Source: Comamonas sp. BIGb0152
GTDB lineage: Bacteria > Pseudomonadota > Gammaproteobacteria > Burkholderiales > Burkholderiaceae_C
DNA: 64,000 nt
NCBI RefSeq assembly: GCF_024809975.1
Contig: NZ_JANUDY010000008.1
Coordinates: forward strand, 186,001 to 250,000
Reading direction: 5' to 3'
Part shown: positions 17,994 through 25,727 of the stretch, piece by piece
Position numbering within the stretch: the stretch's first letter is position 1
Layout: each line of letters starts with the position of its first letter
Made by a program: the position numbers and the translations under genes
The notes under the pieces: generated by a model
The model's database searches: none
Seen by the model: the letters and a program-made list of their open reading frames with translations, nothing else
What the model was told of the DNA's origin: nothing

Positions 17994-19454
17994 GTGACCC
18001 TTGAAAAACCTGTGCACCCAACCGTGGTGCTGCGCCATCCGCGTGCCGCGCTGGCCCTGCTGTCGTTTGCGCAGCTGCTGATTGCGCTCGACGCGACGAT
18101 TGTCTTTGTCGCGCTCGACGCCATGGGCCAGCAGCTGCAGCTCGATGCCCGCCACCTGCAATGGGTGATCAGCGGCTACAGCGTGGCCTTTGGCGGCTTT
18201 TTGCTGCTGGGCGGGCGCTGTGCCGATCTGCTGGGCCAGCGCCGCATGTATGTGGTAGCGATGGCGCTGTTTGGCCTGGCCTCGTTGGCAGGCGGATTTG
18301 CCCAGCTGCCCTGGCAGCTGGTGGCTGCCCGCGCTGGGCAAGGGGTGGCAGCGGCCCTGCTGTTCCCGGCTACCTTGTCGATGATCAACACCTTGTACGC
18401 AGCCGGTGCGGAGCGCAACCGCGCGCTGGCGGTGTGGAGCATGGCCAGTGCCGGCGGGCTGGCGGCCGGGGCCTTGCTGGGTGGGGTGTTGACCCAAACC
18501 CTGGGCTGGCACTGGGTGCTGTGGGTGCTGGTGCCGATTGCCTGGCCTTGCGCGCTGGCCGCAGGCCGCTACCTGCCTGCCATGCCAGCAGTGCCTGCAG
18601 GCCAGCGCCGCTTTGATCTGACGGGATGCATCAGCGTGACGGTGGGCGCAAGTGCCTTGGTGGCCGTGCTGGTGCAGGGGCCGCAGTGGGGTTGGAGCGA
18701 CTGGCGCACGGCCAGCCTGCTGCTGCTGGCGCTGGCCGCCCTGGGCCTGTTTTGGCGCACCGAGGCGCGGGTAGCGGCGCCGCTGATGCCGCTGTCCATG
18801 CTGCGGGTGCGCAGCTTGCAAACGAGCATGCTGCTGGCCATGCTGTTCATGAGCAGCTATGGCGTGCAGTACTACTTTCTGGGCCTGTATTTTCAGCAGG
18901 TGCTGGGCTGGAGCCCGCTGCAGGCGGGGCTGGCTTTTGTGCTGCCCACCTTGGTGTGTACCTGGGGCATCCGCCTGGCCGAGCGCGGCCTGGCAAAGCA
19001 GGGCACGCGCACGGTGCTGCTGCGGGGTTGGGCGGCCGGTGTGCTGGGCATGCTCTGGATTGCAGCCGTGCTGCCGCTGGCCGGCAACTATGCCTGGCTG
19101 GTGCCAGGCTTTGTGGTGATGAGCCTGGGCCAGGGCGCGAGCTGGACGGGCATGTGGGTGCTAGTCGGCCAGGGCATTGCGCCCGCACGGCAAGGCGTGG
19201 CAGCGGGTGTGGCAGCGACTGCGCAGCAGGTCGGGGCAGCCTTGGGGCTGGCCTTGCTGGTGATGCTGGCTGCCGCGCCTCTGGCCGGGCTGGAGGGGGC
19301 TGGCGCCGAAACCATGCGCCAAGCCAATGCCCGGGGCCTGCAGCATGCGCAATGGGGTGCAGCCGGGCTTGCGCTGCTCGCTTGGCTGGTCTGCGTGGCC
19401 ATGGCCAAGCCCAAACCCCAGATGGCCTGCAAGGCCAGCGCGGCCTCCGTCTGA
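17994..19454 (+). CDS. MFS transporter, DHA2-type (14 TM) drug/metabolite exporter
   Basis: About 486 residues, predominantly hydrophobic with roughly 14 membrane segments. Early motif D1/C-like sequences are ALDATIVFVALDAMGQQL and LQWVISGYSVAFGGFLLLGGRCADLLGQRR, then AGQGVAAALLFPATLSMI. This is typical of DHA2 proton-driven efflux proteins. GTG 17994 is preferred because GGAG lies 7 nt upstream. ATG 17976 and ATG 17925 are in-frame alternatives without a Shine-Dalgarno. Divergent LysR gene suggests substrate-induced expression. Substrate unknown. Confidence 0.9.
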   Translation: MTLEKPVHPTVVLRHPRAALALLSFAQLLIALDATIVFVALDAMGQQLQLDARHLQWVISGYSVAFGGFLLLGGRCADLLGQRRMYVVAMALFGLASLAGGFAQLPWQLVAARAGQGVAAALLFPATLSMINTLYAAGAERNRALAVWSMASAGGLAAGALLGGVLTQTLGWHWVLWVLVPIAWPCALAAGRYLPAMPAVPAGQRRFDLTGCISVTVGASALVAVLVQGPQWGWSDWRTASLLLLALAALGLFWRTEARVAAPLMPLSMLRVRSLQTSMLLAMLFMSSYGVQYYFLGLYFQQVLGWSPLQAGLAFVLPTLVCTWGIRLAERGLAKQGTRTVLLRGWAAGVLGMLWIAAVLPLAGNYAWLVPGFVVMSLGQGASWTGMWVLVGQGIAPARQGVAAGVAATAQQVGAALGLALLVMLAAAPLAGLEGAGAETMRQANARGLQHAQWGAAGLALLAWLVCVAMAKPKPQMACKASAASV

Positions 19455-19480
19455 GCGTGGGCTGAGCGAGGGCCTCGGCC

Positions 19481-20119
19481 TTACAGGGCTTGCACCAGGT
19501 AGACGCAGCGCTGGCCACCGTCGAGCAGGTACTCGCTGCGCTCCAGGGTGGCCAAGCCTTGGACCACCTCCTGGAACAGCGCCTGCTCAGAGCGGCAAAA
19601 CCCCCGGCAGCTTTGCGCGGCGGCACAGATGGGGCAGTGGTGCTCCACCAGCAGCCAGCCTTGGGGGTGGGGCTCGACATGGGCCATATAGCCTTCCTCA
19701 GTGCGGACCTGGGCCAGCTGGGCCAGGCGCTCGGGCAGGCCGGGGGCCGTGCAGGCCTGGCGGTAGCGGCTGCGGGATTGGGCTTCGCGCTCACTGATCA
19801 GGCCATCCATGCCCTGCTGGCCGAACAGCTTTTCAATGGCGCCGATCAGCTGCACCGTGAGCTGGGCATGGGCATCGGGAAAGTAGCGCTGGCCAGCGGC
19901 GGTCAAGGTCCAGAGCTGGCGCGGCCTGCCGGCGCCTGCGGCCTTTTGCAGATCGGCCTGCACCAGGCCTTGGTCGGCCAGCTTGTTGATCTGCTGGCGC
20001 GCGGCCTCGGGCGTCATGTTCAGCGCCCGGGCCAGATCCGCCGTGCTGGCGGGGGCATGCCGCTTGAGCGCCTCCAGCATGCGCATGGTGGACGAGGGAT
20101 CGATGGGGCTGGATGGCAT
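19481..20119 (-). CDS. SufR/COG2345-like winged-helix regulator with cysteine cluster
   Basis: A 212-residue DNA-binding protein. The N-terminal winged helix (MRMLEALKRHAPASTADLARALNMTPEAARQQINKLADQGLV, RPRQLWTLTAAGQRYFPDAH) matches ArsR/DeoR-like COG2345 proteins. The C-terminal domain has a cluster C162-x2-C165-x5-C171-x3-C175 preceded by HH, suited to an Fe-S cluster or metal. This is the layout of SufR-type sensors. ATG 20119 overlaps a repeat that may be its own operator; ATG 20086 is an alternative start. It is divergent from an MFS transporter that it probably controls. Confidence 0.85.
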   Translation of the reverse strand: MPSSPIDPSSTMRMLEALKRHAPASTADLARALNMTPEAARQQINKLADQGLVQADLQKAAGAGRPRQLWTLTAAGQRYFPDAHAQLTVQLIGAIEKLFGQQGMDGLISEREAQSRSRYRQACTAPGLPERLAQLAQVRTEEGYMAHVEPHPQGWLLVEHHCPICAAAQSCRGFCRSEQALFQEVVQGLATLERSEYLLDGGQRCVYLVQAL

Positions 20120-20125
20120 TTATTT

Positions 20126-20186
20126 ATGCAAGCAATAGCTTGTTTTATTGTGTTGGCAGGGGAATTATCAAAGACAATGCTTGCAT
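20126..20186. promoter_or_regulatory. Paired inverted repeats between SufR-like regulator and MFS gene
   Basis: ATGCAAGCA at 20126-20134 and its exact reverse complement TGCTTGCAT at 20178-20186 lie in the 88-bp divergent promoter region. Each is also part of a local palindrome: CAAGC-AATA-GCTTG (20129-20142) and AATGC-TT-GCATT (20176-20187). The spacing and symmetry suggest two operator sites for one dimeric regulator controlling both genes. Confidence 0.6.
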
Positions 20187-20207
20187 TATTTCACAACAAG
20201 GATTGGC

Positions 20208-21662
20208 ATGGCATTGTCTCCCTCTTCCTCTTCCAACGCAGCGGTTGCGCAAGCCCCTGAGCCGCCTGCTGGCTGGGCCCAACTGCTGGGTCGCCCCCAC
20301 GGCCTGACCGCGCTGGCCCTGACCGGTGCCGTCGCCATGCATGCGATCAATGTGCATATCGTCACCACCATCCTGCCTTCGGTGGTGCAGGAGATTGGTG
20401 GCCTGGCCTGGTATGCCTGGAGCACCACCTTGTTTGTGGTGGCCTCGATCATTGGCGCTGCCTTGGCCGTGCGCTTGCTGGCCCGCCGGGGCGCACGCGG
20501 TGCCATGCTGGCAGGCTTGCTGGTGTTTGCGCTGGGCACCTTGTTGTGCGCTAGCGCGCCCAGCATGCCCGTGCTGCTGCTGGGCCGTGCCGTGCAAGGG
20601 CTGGGTGGTGGCGCCGTGGGGGCGCTGTGCTACACCTTGATCCGCCTGGTGTTCCCGCCCGCGCTGTGGCCGCGTGCGATTGCGCTTATCTCGGCGATGT
20701 GGGGCGTGGCCACGCTCAGTGGCCCAGCCGTAGGCGGGCTGTTTGCCCAGGCCGGCCATTGGCGCCTGGCCTTTGGTGCCTTGCTGCCCTTGCTGGTGCT
20801 GCAAATGCTGTTGGTGCAGCGGCAGCTGGCACCGCAGCGCTTGCTGCGCAACACACTGCCCAAAGATGGCGGCATTGCCGGGCTGCAGATTGGAGCGCTG
20901 GCGCTGTCGGTGCTATTGGTGGCCGCTGCCAGCGTCGCCACGCAGGGACTGTGGCAATGGCTACTGGCCGTTGCCGGTTTGCTGGTGGGTGCCGCTGCCA
21001 TACGCCATGAGCGCCGCGCCAGCCGCCGGCTGCTGCCCCAGGGCGGCACCGCGCTCGGCCAGCCGCTGGGCATGCTGTATGCCGCCGTGGCCTTGCTGCT
21101 GATGGGAACCATGACGGAGGTGTTTGTGCCCTATCTGCTGCAGCACCTGCATGGTTTGCAGCCTTTGACGGCGGGCTATGTGACGGCCTTGCTCGCCGGG
21201 GGCTGGTCGGCGGCGTCCGTGCTGTTTTCGGGCAAGAGCGGTGCGGCAGGGCGGCGCTTGATGGTTGCCGGCCCGGTGCTGTGCACGCTGGCCTTGGTGC
21301 TGCTGGCGCTGGCCATGCCCTGGCAGGGCATGGCGGCGCTGGTGGTCTGCGGCCTGGCGCTGGCGGTGCTGGGCCTGGGGGTGGGCATGGCCTGGCCCCA
21401 TGTTCTCAACGCCATCATGCACAGCGCCAGCCCGGAGGAGGCCGACAGCGCCGCATCGGCCATCACCACGGTGCAGCTGTACGGCATGGCGGTGGGCGCG
21501 GCGCTGGTGGGCCTGGTCGCCAATGCCTTGGGGCTGACCGCGCAGCCAGACCCGGCCGCGCTGGGGCGCTCTGCCGTGTGGCTGTTTGCGGTGTTTGCGG
21601 TCTTTCCCGCGCTGGGGGCCTGGTCGCTGCGGCGCTTTTTGCGCAGCCAGCAGCAGGGCTGA
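20208..21662 (+). CDS. MFS transporter (multidrug efflux type)
   Basis: A 484-residue polytopic protein. After a hydrophilic Ser/Ala-rich 28-residue N terminus come the first helix LTALALTGAVAMHAINVHIVTTILPSVVQEIGG and then AWSTTLFVVASIIGAALAVRLLARRGARGAML, with conserved motif LLLGRAVQGLGGGAVGALCYTLI. The layout suggests about 14 membrane segments. ATG 20208 is preceded by AAGG. A frame extension to 20148 would run through the operator-like repeats and is rejected. It is paired with the divergent SufR-like gene, which suggests response to redox or metal stress; the substrate is unknown. Confidence 0.9.
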   Translation: MALSPSSSSNAAVAQAPEPPAGWAQLLGRPHGLTALALTGAVAMHAINVHIVTTILPSVVQEIGGLAWYAWSTTLFVVASIIGAALAVRLLARRGARGAMLAGLLVFALGTLLCASAPSMPVLLLGRAVQGLGGGAVGALCYTLIRLVFPPALWPRAIALISAMWGVATLSGPAVGGLFAQAGHWRLAFGALLPLLVLQMLLVQRQLAPQRLLRNTLPKDGGIAGLQIGALALSVLLVAAASVATQGLWQWLLAVAGLLVGAAAIRHERRASRRLLPQGGTALGQPLGMLYAAVALLLMGTMTEVFVPYLLQHLHGLQPLTAGYVTALLAGGWSAASVLFSGKSGAAGRRLMVAGPVLCTLALVLLALAMPWQGMAALVVCGLALAVLGLGVGMAWPHVLNAIMHSASPEEADSAASAITTVQLYGMAVGAALVGLVANALGLTAQPDPAALGRSAVWLFAVFAVFPALGAWSLRRFLRSQQQG

Positions 21663-21670
21663 GGGCATAA

Positions 21671-21708
21671 AAAAAAGCGGAGCCACTGGTGTGGCGTCCG
21701 CTGTTTTT
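21671..21708. terminator. Bidirectional terminator between MFS gene and ABC operon
   Basis: An 11-bp stem (21676-21686 with 21691-21702, one bulged G) has an A run on the left and TTTTT on the right. It lies between the convergent MFS and ABC ATPase genes. Confidence 0.85.
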
Positions 21709-21729
21709 CGGGGAGTGGGCGGGTGCGGA

Positions 21730-22524
21730 TCAGCTCAGCAGCAGCGCATCATCGGCCAGCTTTTCGCCGCGCACCTTCTCAAACATCTGCAGCAGATCGG
21801 GCACATCCATATTGGCGCGCTCCTCGCCGCTGACATCGAGGACCACCTGGCCCTGGTGCAGCATCACGGTGCGGTCGCCCACATCCAGCGCCTGGCGCAT
21901 GCTGTGGGTCACCATCATCGTGGTCAGCTTGCCTTCCTCGACGATGCGGGCGGTGAGCTTGAGCACAAAGTCGGCGGTGCGCGGATCGAGTGCAGCGGTG
22001 TGCTCGTCCAGCAGCAAAATGCGCGAGGGCTGCAGCGCTGCCATCAGCAGGCTGACGGCCTGGCGCTGGCCGCCCGAGAGCAGGCCGATGCGGTCGCTCA
22101 GGCGGTTTTCCAGACCCAGGCCCAGCGTCGCGAGTTTCTCGCGGTACAGCGCACGGTTGGCGCTTTTGACGGCCTTGGACAGGCCGCGAAAGTTGCCGCG
22201 CTCATGCGCCAGCGCCATGTTTTCTTCGATGGACAGGTCTTCGCAGGTGCCGGCCATCGGGTCCTGGAACACACGGGCGACTTTGTGGGCGCGGTCCCAG
22301 ACGGGCTTGCGCGTCATGTCTTCGCCATCGATGATGATGCTGCCCGAATCCACCATCAGGTCGCCGGAGATGGCGTTCAAAAAGGTGGATTTGCCGGCGC
22401 CATTGGAGCCGATGACGGTGACGAATTCGCCTGCCGGAATCTCCAGCGCCATGCCGCGCAGTGCGCGGGTTTCAATGGGCGTGCCGGGGTTGAAGGTGAT
22501 CTTGAGGTCTTTTGCGCTCAGCAT
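21730..22524 (-). CDS. ABC transporter ATP-binding protein (TrpZ-like, COG1101)
   Basis: A 264-residue ATPase. Walker A GSNGAGKSTFLN, Q-loop VFQDPMAGTCEDLSI, signature LSGGQRQAVSLLMA, Walker B ILLLDEHTAALD (with H in place of the usual P after DE) and switch His MVTHSMRQALDVGDR. ATG 22524 has a strong Shine-Dalgarno AAGGAGA. Last gene of a three-gene operon after permease and binding protein. The DEHTAALD variant is characteristic of the COG1101 importers linked to tryptophan or other small amphipathic substrates. Confidence 0.9.
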   Translation of the reverse strand: MLSAKDLKITFNPGTPIETRALRGMALEIPAGEFVTVIGSNGAGKSTFLNAISGDLMVDSGSIIIDGEDMTRKPVWDRAHKVARVFQDPMAGTCEDLSIEENMALAHERGNFRGLSKAVKSANRALYREKLATLGLGLENRLSDRIGLLSGGQRQAVSLLMAALQPSRILLLDEHTAALDPRTADFVLKLTARIVEEGKLTTMMVTHSMRQALDVGDRTVMLHQGQVVLDVSGEERANMDVPDLLQMFEKVRGEKLADDALLLS

Positions 22525-22537
22525 GTCTCTCTCCTTG

Positions 22538-23422
22538 TCAGTGCTTTTTCGCAAAACGACGTTTGAGCTGGGGGATGACCAGCGCGACCGTGACCAGCAA
22601 GGCGGTCACCAGGTTCAGATCCTGGGCCTTGAGGCCGATGAAATCCACATTCAGCGCCAGCGCGATGAAGAAGCGATAAACGATGGCGCCGATGACCACG
22701 GCCAGGGTGGCCAAAATCAGCTTGCGCGACGGCAGAATGGACTCGCCCACAATCACCGCCGCCAGGCCGATGACGATGGTGCCGATGCCCATGGAACTGT
22801 CGGCGCCGCCCTGGGTTTGGGCAAACAGCGCGCCGGCCAGGCCCACCAGGCCGTTGGAGACGGCCATGCCCAGCAAAATCATGCCGCCGGTATTGACGCC
22901 TTGGGCACGGGCCATGCGGGCATTGGTGCCGGTGGCGCGGATGGCCAGGCCCCGTTCGGTCAGAAAGAACCAGTCCATCGCCAGCTTGGCCAGGACCACG
23001 ATCACGCACATCAGCAGGGGGCGGAACACATAGTCTTCGATGCCGGCCGGTTGCAGCTGGTTGAAGAGCGTGGGGTCGTTGATCAGCGGAATATTGGGGC
23101 CGCCCATGATGCGCAGATTGATGGAGTACAGCGCGATCATCATCAGGATCGAGGCCAGCAGGTCCATGATCTTGAGCTTGACGTTCAGCCAGCCGGTAAT
23201 CAGGCCTGCCACCGCGCCTGCCAACGTGGCACCGATGGTGGCCAGAAAGGGGCTGTAGCCACCGGTGATCATCACCGCGCAGACGGCGGCACCCAAGGGG
23301 AAGCTGCCATCGACCGTCAGGTCAGGAAAGCGCAGCAGGCGAAAGGAGATGAACACACCGAGCGCCACCAGCGCAAAGATCAGGCCGATCTCGATGGCTC
23401 CCAAAAATGAAAATAAGGTCAT
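22538..23422 (-). CDS. ABC transporter permease (TrpY-like, COG4120)
   Basis: A 294-residue membrane protein of the BPD_transp_2 (branched-chain/sugar permease) fold with about 8 hydrophobic segments. The start MTLFSFLGAIEIGLIFALVA and the FLTERGLAIRATGTNARMARAQGVN cytoplasmic loop are family features. It lies 13 bp upstream of the ATPase gene and 116 bp downstream of the binding protein, separated from the latter by a hairpin (23461-23479). Confidence 0.9.
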   Translation of the reverse strand: MTLFSFLGAIEIGLIFALVALGVFISFRLLRFPDLTVDGSFPLGAAVCAVMITGGYSPFLATIGATLAGAVAGLITGWLNVKLKIMDLLASILMMIALYSINLRIMGGPNIPLINDPTLFNQLQPAGIEDYVFRPLLMCVIVVLAKLAMDWFFLTERGLAIRATGTNARMARAQGVNTGGMILLGMAVSNGLVGLAGALFAQTQGGADSSMGIGTIVIGLAAVIVGESILPSRKLILATLAVVIGAIVYRFFIALALNVDFIGLKAQDLNLVTALLVTVALVIPQLKRRFAKKH

Positions 23423-23460
23423 GGAGTTTTCTTGTCAGAGGTAGTCCGGATAACAAACAA

Positions 23461-23479
23461 GCCCCGCTTCTGGCGGGGC
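23461..23479 (-). terminator. Intra-operon hairpin after binding protein gene
   Basis: A perfect 7-bp stem GCCCCGC/GCGGGGC (AGCC..GGCT flanks extend it) is followed on the minus strand by an interrupted T-rich tail (TTGTTTGTT). It lies between the binding protein and permease genes and could give partial termination, so that the binding protein is made in excess. Confidence 0.65.
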
Positions 23480-23538
23480 TGCGTCTTGTCACCCCCTGCG
23501 CTGCGCTGGTTGCACAGCGGCAGGCGAGGCGGCATCCA

Positions 23539-24507
23539 TCACTGAATGACTTTGGCAGCCGACTTGATCAGCTCGTCGGACAGCTTGATGCCTTGCTTTT
23601 CAGCGGCGCCGGGGTTCACGTACAGCTCCATCTTGGTCGAGACTTCGGTCTTGATGTCGCCTGGCTTTTCACCCTTGAGGATGCGTGCCACCATGCGGCC
23701 GGTCTGCTCGCCCAGATCGCGGTAGTTGATACCCAGCGCTGCCACAGCGCCACGGGCCACGGAGTCGGTGTCCGAAGCCACCAAAGGCAGCTTGGAGTCC
23801 TGGCCCACCTTGACCAGGGCTTCATAGGAGGACACCACGTTGTTATCGGTGTTGGTGTAGATCACATCGGCCTTGCCCACCAGCGAGCGCGCTGCGCTGG
23901 AGACGTCAACCGAGCGGGGAGCGGCCGCTTCAACCAGGGTCATGCCCAGCTTGGGCAGCAATTCCTTCAGCTCTTTCACCACCACGGCGGAGTTGGCCTC
24001 CCCCGGGTTGTAGACCATGCCGACGCGCTTGGCATTGGGCACTACTTTTTTGAGCAGCTCCATTTGCTTGTCCAGCGCCAACAGATCGGACACGCCGGTC
24101 ACATTGGTTTTGGAAGGCTCCCAGCTGGGGATCAACTTGGCGGCGACGGGATCCGTGATAGCGGAGAAGACGACTGGCACCGTCTTGGTAGAGGCGACTA
24201 CGGCTTGTGCGGATGGCGTGGCAATGGCAACGATGGCATCGGGCTTGTCACCGACAAACTTGCGGGCGATTTGTGCGGCCGTGCCTGGGTTGCCCTGGGC
24301 GCTTTGGTACTGCCACTTGAGGTTCTTGCCCTCTTCGAAGCCTTCGGCCTTGAGTGCCGCCTTGACGCCGTCGCGCACTGCATCCAGCGCAGGGTGTTCG
24401 ACGATCGCTGTCACCGCCACAGATTTCTGATCTGCAGCCTGCGCAGGAGCGATGGCCGCGATTGCCAACGCCACAGCGCCCAGAGGGGCCCAAGCCAATT
24501 TCTTCAT
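23539..24507 (-). CDS. ABC transporter substrate-binding protein (TrpX-like, COG2984)
   Basis: A 322-residue exported protein. Signal peptide MKKLAWAPLGAVALAIAAIAPAQA, then the COG2984 hallmarks: VAVTAIVEHPALDAVRDGVK, ATPSAQAVVASTKTVPVVFSAITDPV, TGVSDLLALDKQMELLKKVVPNAKRVGMVYNPGEANS and YTNTDNNVVSSYEAL. The fold binds small molecules between two lobes. In Firmicutes the family imports tryptophan; the ligand here is not known. Start ATG 24507 is set by the signal peptide. First gene of the operon. Confidence 0.92.
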   Translation of the reverse strand: MKKLAWAPLGAVALAIAAIAPAQAADQKSVAVTAIVEHPALDAVRDGVKAALKAEGFEEGKNLKWQYQSAQGNPGTAAQIARKFVGDKPDAIVAIATPSAQAVVASTKTVPVVFSAITDPVAAKLIPSWEPSKTNVTGVSDLLALDKQMELLKKVVPNAKRVGMVYNPGEANSAVVVKELKELLPKLGMTLVEAAAPRSVDVSSAARSLVGKADVIYTNTDNNVVSSYEALVKVGQDSKLPLVASDTDSVARGAVAALGINYRDLGEQTGRMVARILKGEKPGDIKTEVSTKMELYVNPGAAEKQGIKLSDELIKSAAKVIQ

Positions 24508-24861
24508 GCGTATATCTCCGCCAGGTTTGTTGAATAGCGCGCGGCAGTGGCTGCGCCAAGCTGCCGCTTTATCCGCCCCTGTCATGACAGGTGGCAAACG
24601 GGTAGCAGCAGTCTACACCCCGCTACCCGGGGGACGACACATTTGTGATCTATGGGATTGCCCTAGTTGCAAGGGCGGTTGAAAAGCTGTGCTGCATTGC
24701 GCGGGTTGCCCTGGTCTTGCAGTAATATTTCTTTTATTGGTCTTATGCGTCAATAAAAGTGTGTATGACTTCGAAATATGCAGCGGGCTGGCAATAAAAC
24801 TGTGTCGCCTTTTCTGCCCTCAGGAGGCTGCTGAACAGGGTATTGGTGGCACCCAGGGTAT
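24508..24861. promoter_or_regulatory. 354-bp intergenic region with 14-bp palindrome
   Basis: No gene is supported. It contains a perfect palindrome CCTGTCATGACAGG at 24578-24591, about 70 bp before the binding protein start, and a flanking 7-bp inverted repeat (24541-24547 with 24561-24567). Either could be an operator or leader structure for the ABC operon. The part from 24720 to 24800 is AT-rich; I see no clear promoter in it. Confidence 0.4.
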
Positions 24862-25584
24862 TCACCGGGGTGGCGTTTCTTGGTCCGGGCCGGGCCAGCG
24901 CAACGGCGCTTTGAGCAGCTGCATGCGGTTGGCAAGCTGCTCCAGTGAGCTGCGCAGCTCAGGCTCCAGATCGCTGCGGCGGCTCAGGATGGAAAACGAC
25001 TGGGGACCTGGCCCGCTGACCATCGCCCATTGGTAGTAGGGATCCAGGGCCACCACGTAGTAGCTGACACCAAAGGGCCCGAAACGGCTGATGCTGAAAT
25101 GCACGGGCATGCGCAGCTGGTAATGGCTGCTCAGGGCCGCTCCCTTGGGATCGACCGGGGCCATGTAGTCTTGCCGGCGATCCCAGCGATTGGTGAGCGG
25201 GTCGTAGGAGGTGGCAATCACCCGCACCCCGCCGTCGTAGCGCTGCAAGAACTCATAGCGCTCGCGGGTGCGCAGGGCGTCCTGGGGCTCGTCGACTTTG
25301 GCGACCTTGTACCACAGGCCCATGAAGCGCTCCAGGTCCAATTCTGCGGCGGAGGTGAGGGGCGCGGGCGCTGGGGGTGGGGCGCGAGCGGGCACAGGCA
25401 CCGCCGCAGACACAGCCGAGCTGGTCGCAGCAGGCGGCGTGGCTCTTTTGGGGCGTTTGGCGTGGGCCGGCGGGGCGGCCATGGCGCTGCTGGCGAAGAC
25501 CAGGCCGGCGAGCAGGCCGCAACAGGCCTTCAGCCAGCTGCGGCCTTGGGCAGCGCTGGACGAGCCGGATGCTGGGTGGGGCAT
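24862..25584 (-). CDS. Lipocalin-family protein with Pro/Ala-rich linker
   Basis: About 240 residues. A signal peptide (SWLKACCGLLAGLVFASSAMA) is followed by a basic, Pro/Ala-rich linker of some 45 residues. The lipocalin beta-barrel then begins with the GxW motif in LERFMGLWYKVAKV and ends with the Blc-like YYQWAMVSGPGPQSFSILSR strand. Bacterial lipocalins bind lipids at the outer membrane. No lipobox is obvious, so it may be soluble periplasmic. The frame opens at 25626; ATG 25584 gives a more normal signal peptide, but neither has a Shine-Dalgarno. Confidence 0.8.
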   Translation of the reverse strand: MPHPASGSSSAAQGRSWLKACCGLLAGLVFASSAMAAPPAHAKRPKRATPPAATSSAVSAAVPVPARAPPPAPAPLTSAAELDLERFMGLWYKVAKVDEPQDALRTRERYEFLQRYDGGVRVIATSYDPLTNRWDRRQDYMAPVDPKGAALSSHYQLRMPVHFSISRFGPFGVSYYVVALDPYYQWAMVSGPGPQSFSILSRRSDLEPELRSSLEQLANRMQLLKAPLRWPGPDQETPPR

Positions 25585-25727
25585 ATGTCGGGCAGAGCGG
25601 CGGGGGAGGCGAGACCAGACAAGCATGGCCCATTGTCAGCCTGCGCAGCAAGGCCTGCTTGTCGTCCAAATCCGGCAATGCAGGGCAGTTCGGCCGGTAT
25701 TTGCCCTGCCATGAAAACCCGGGGGGC

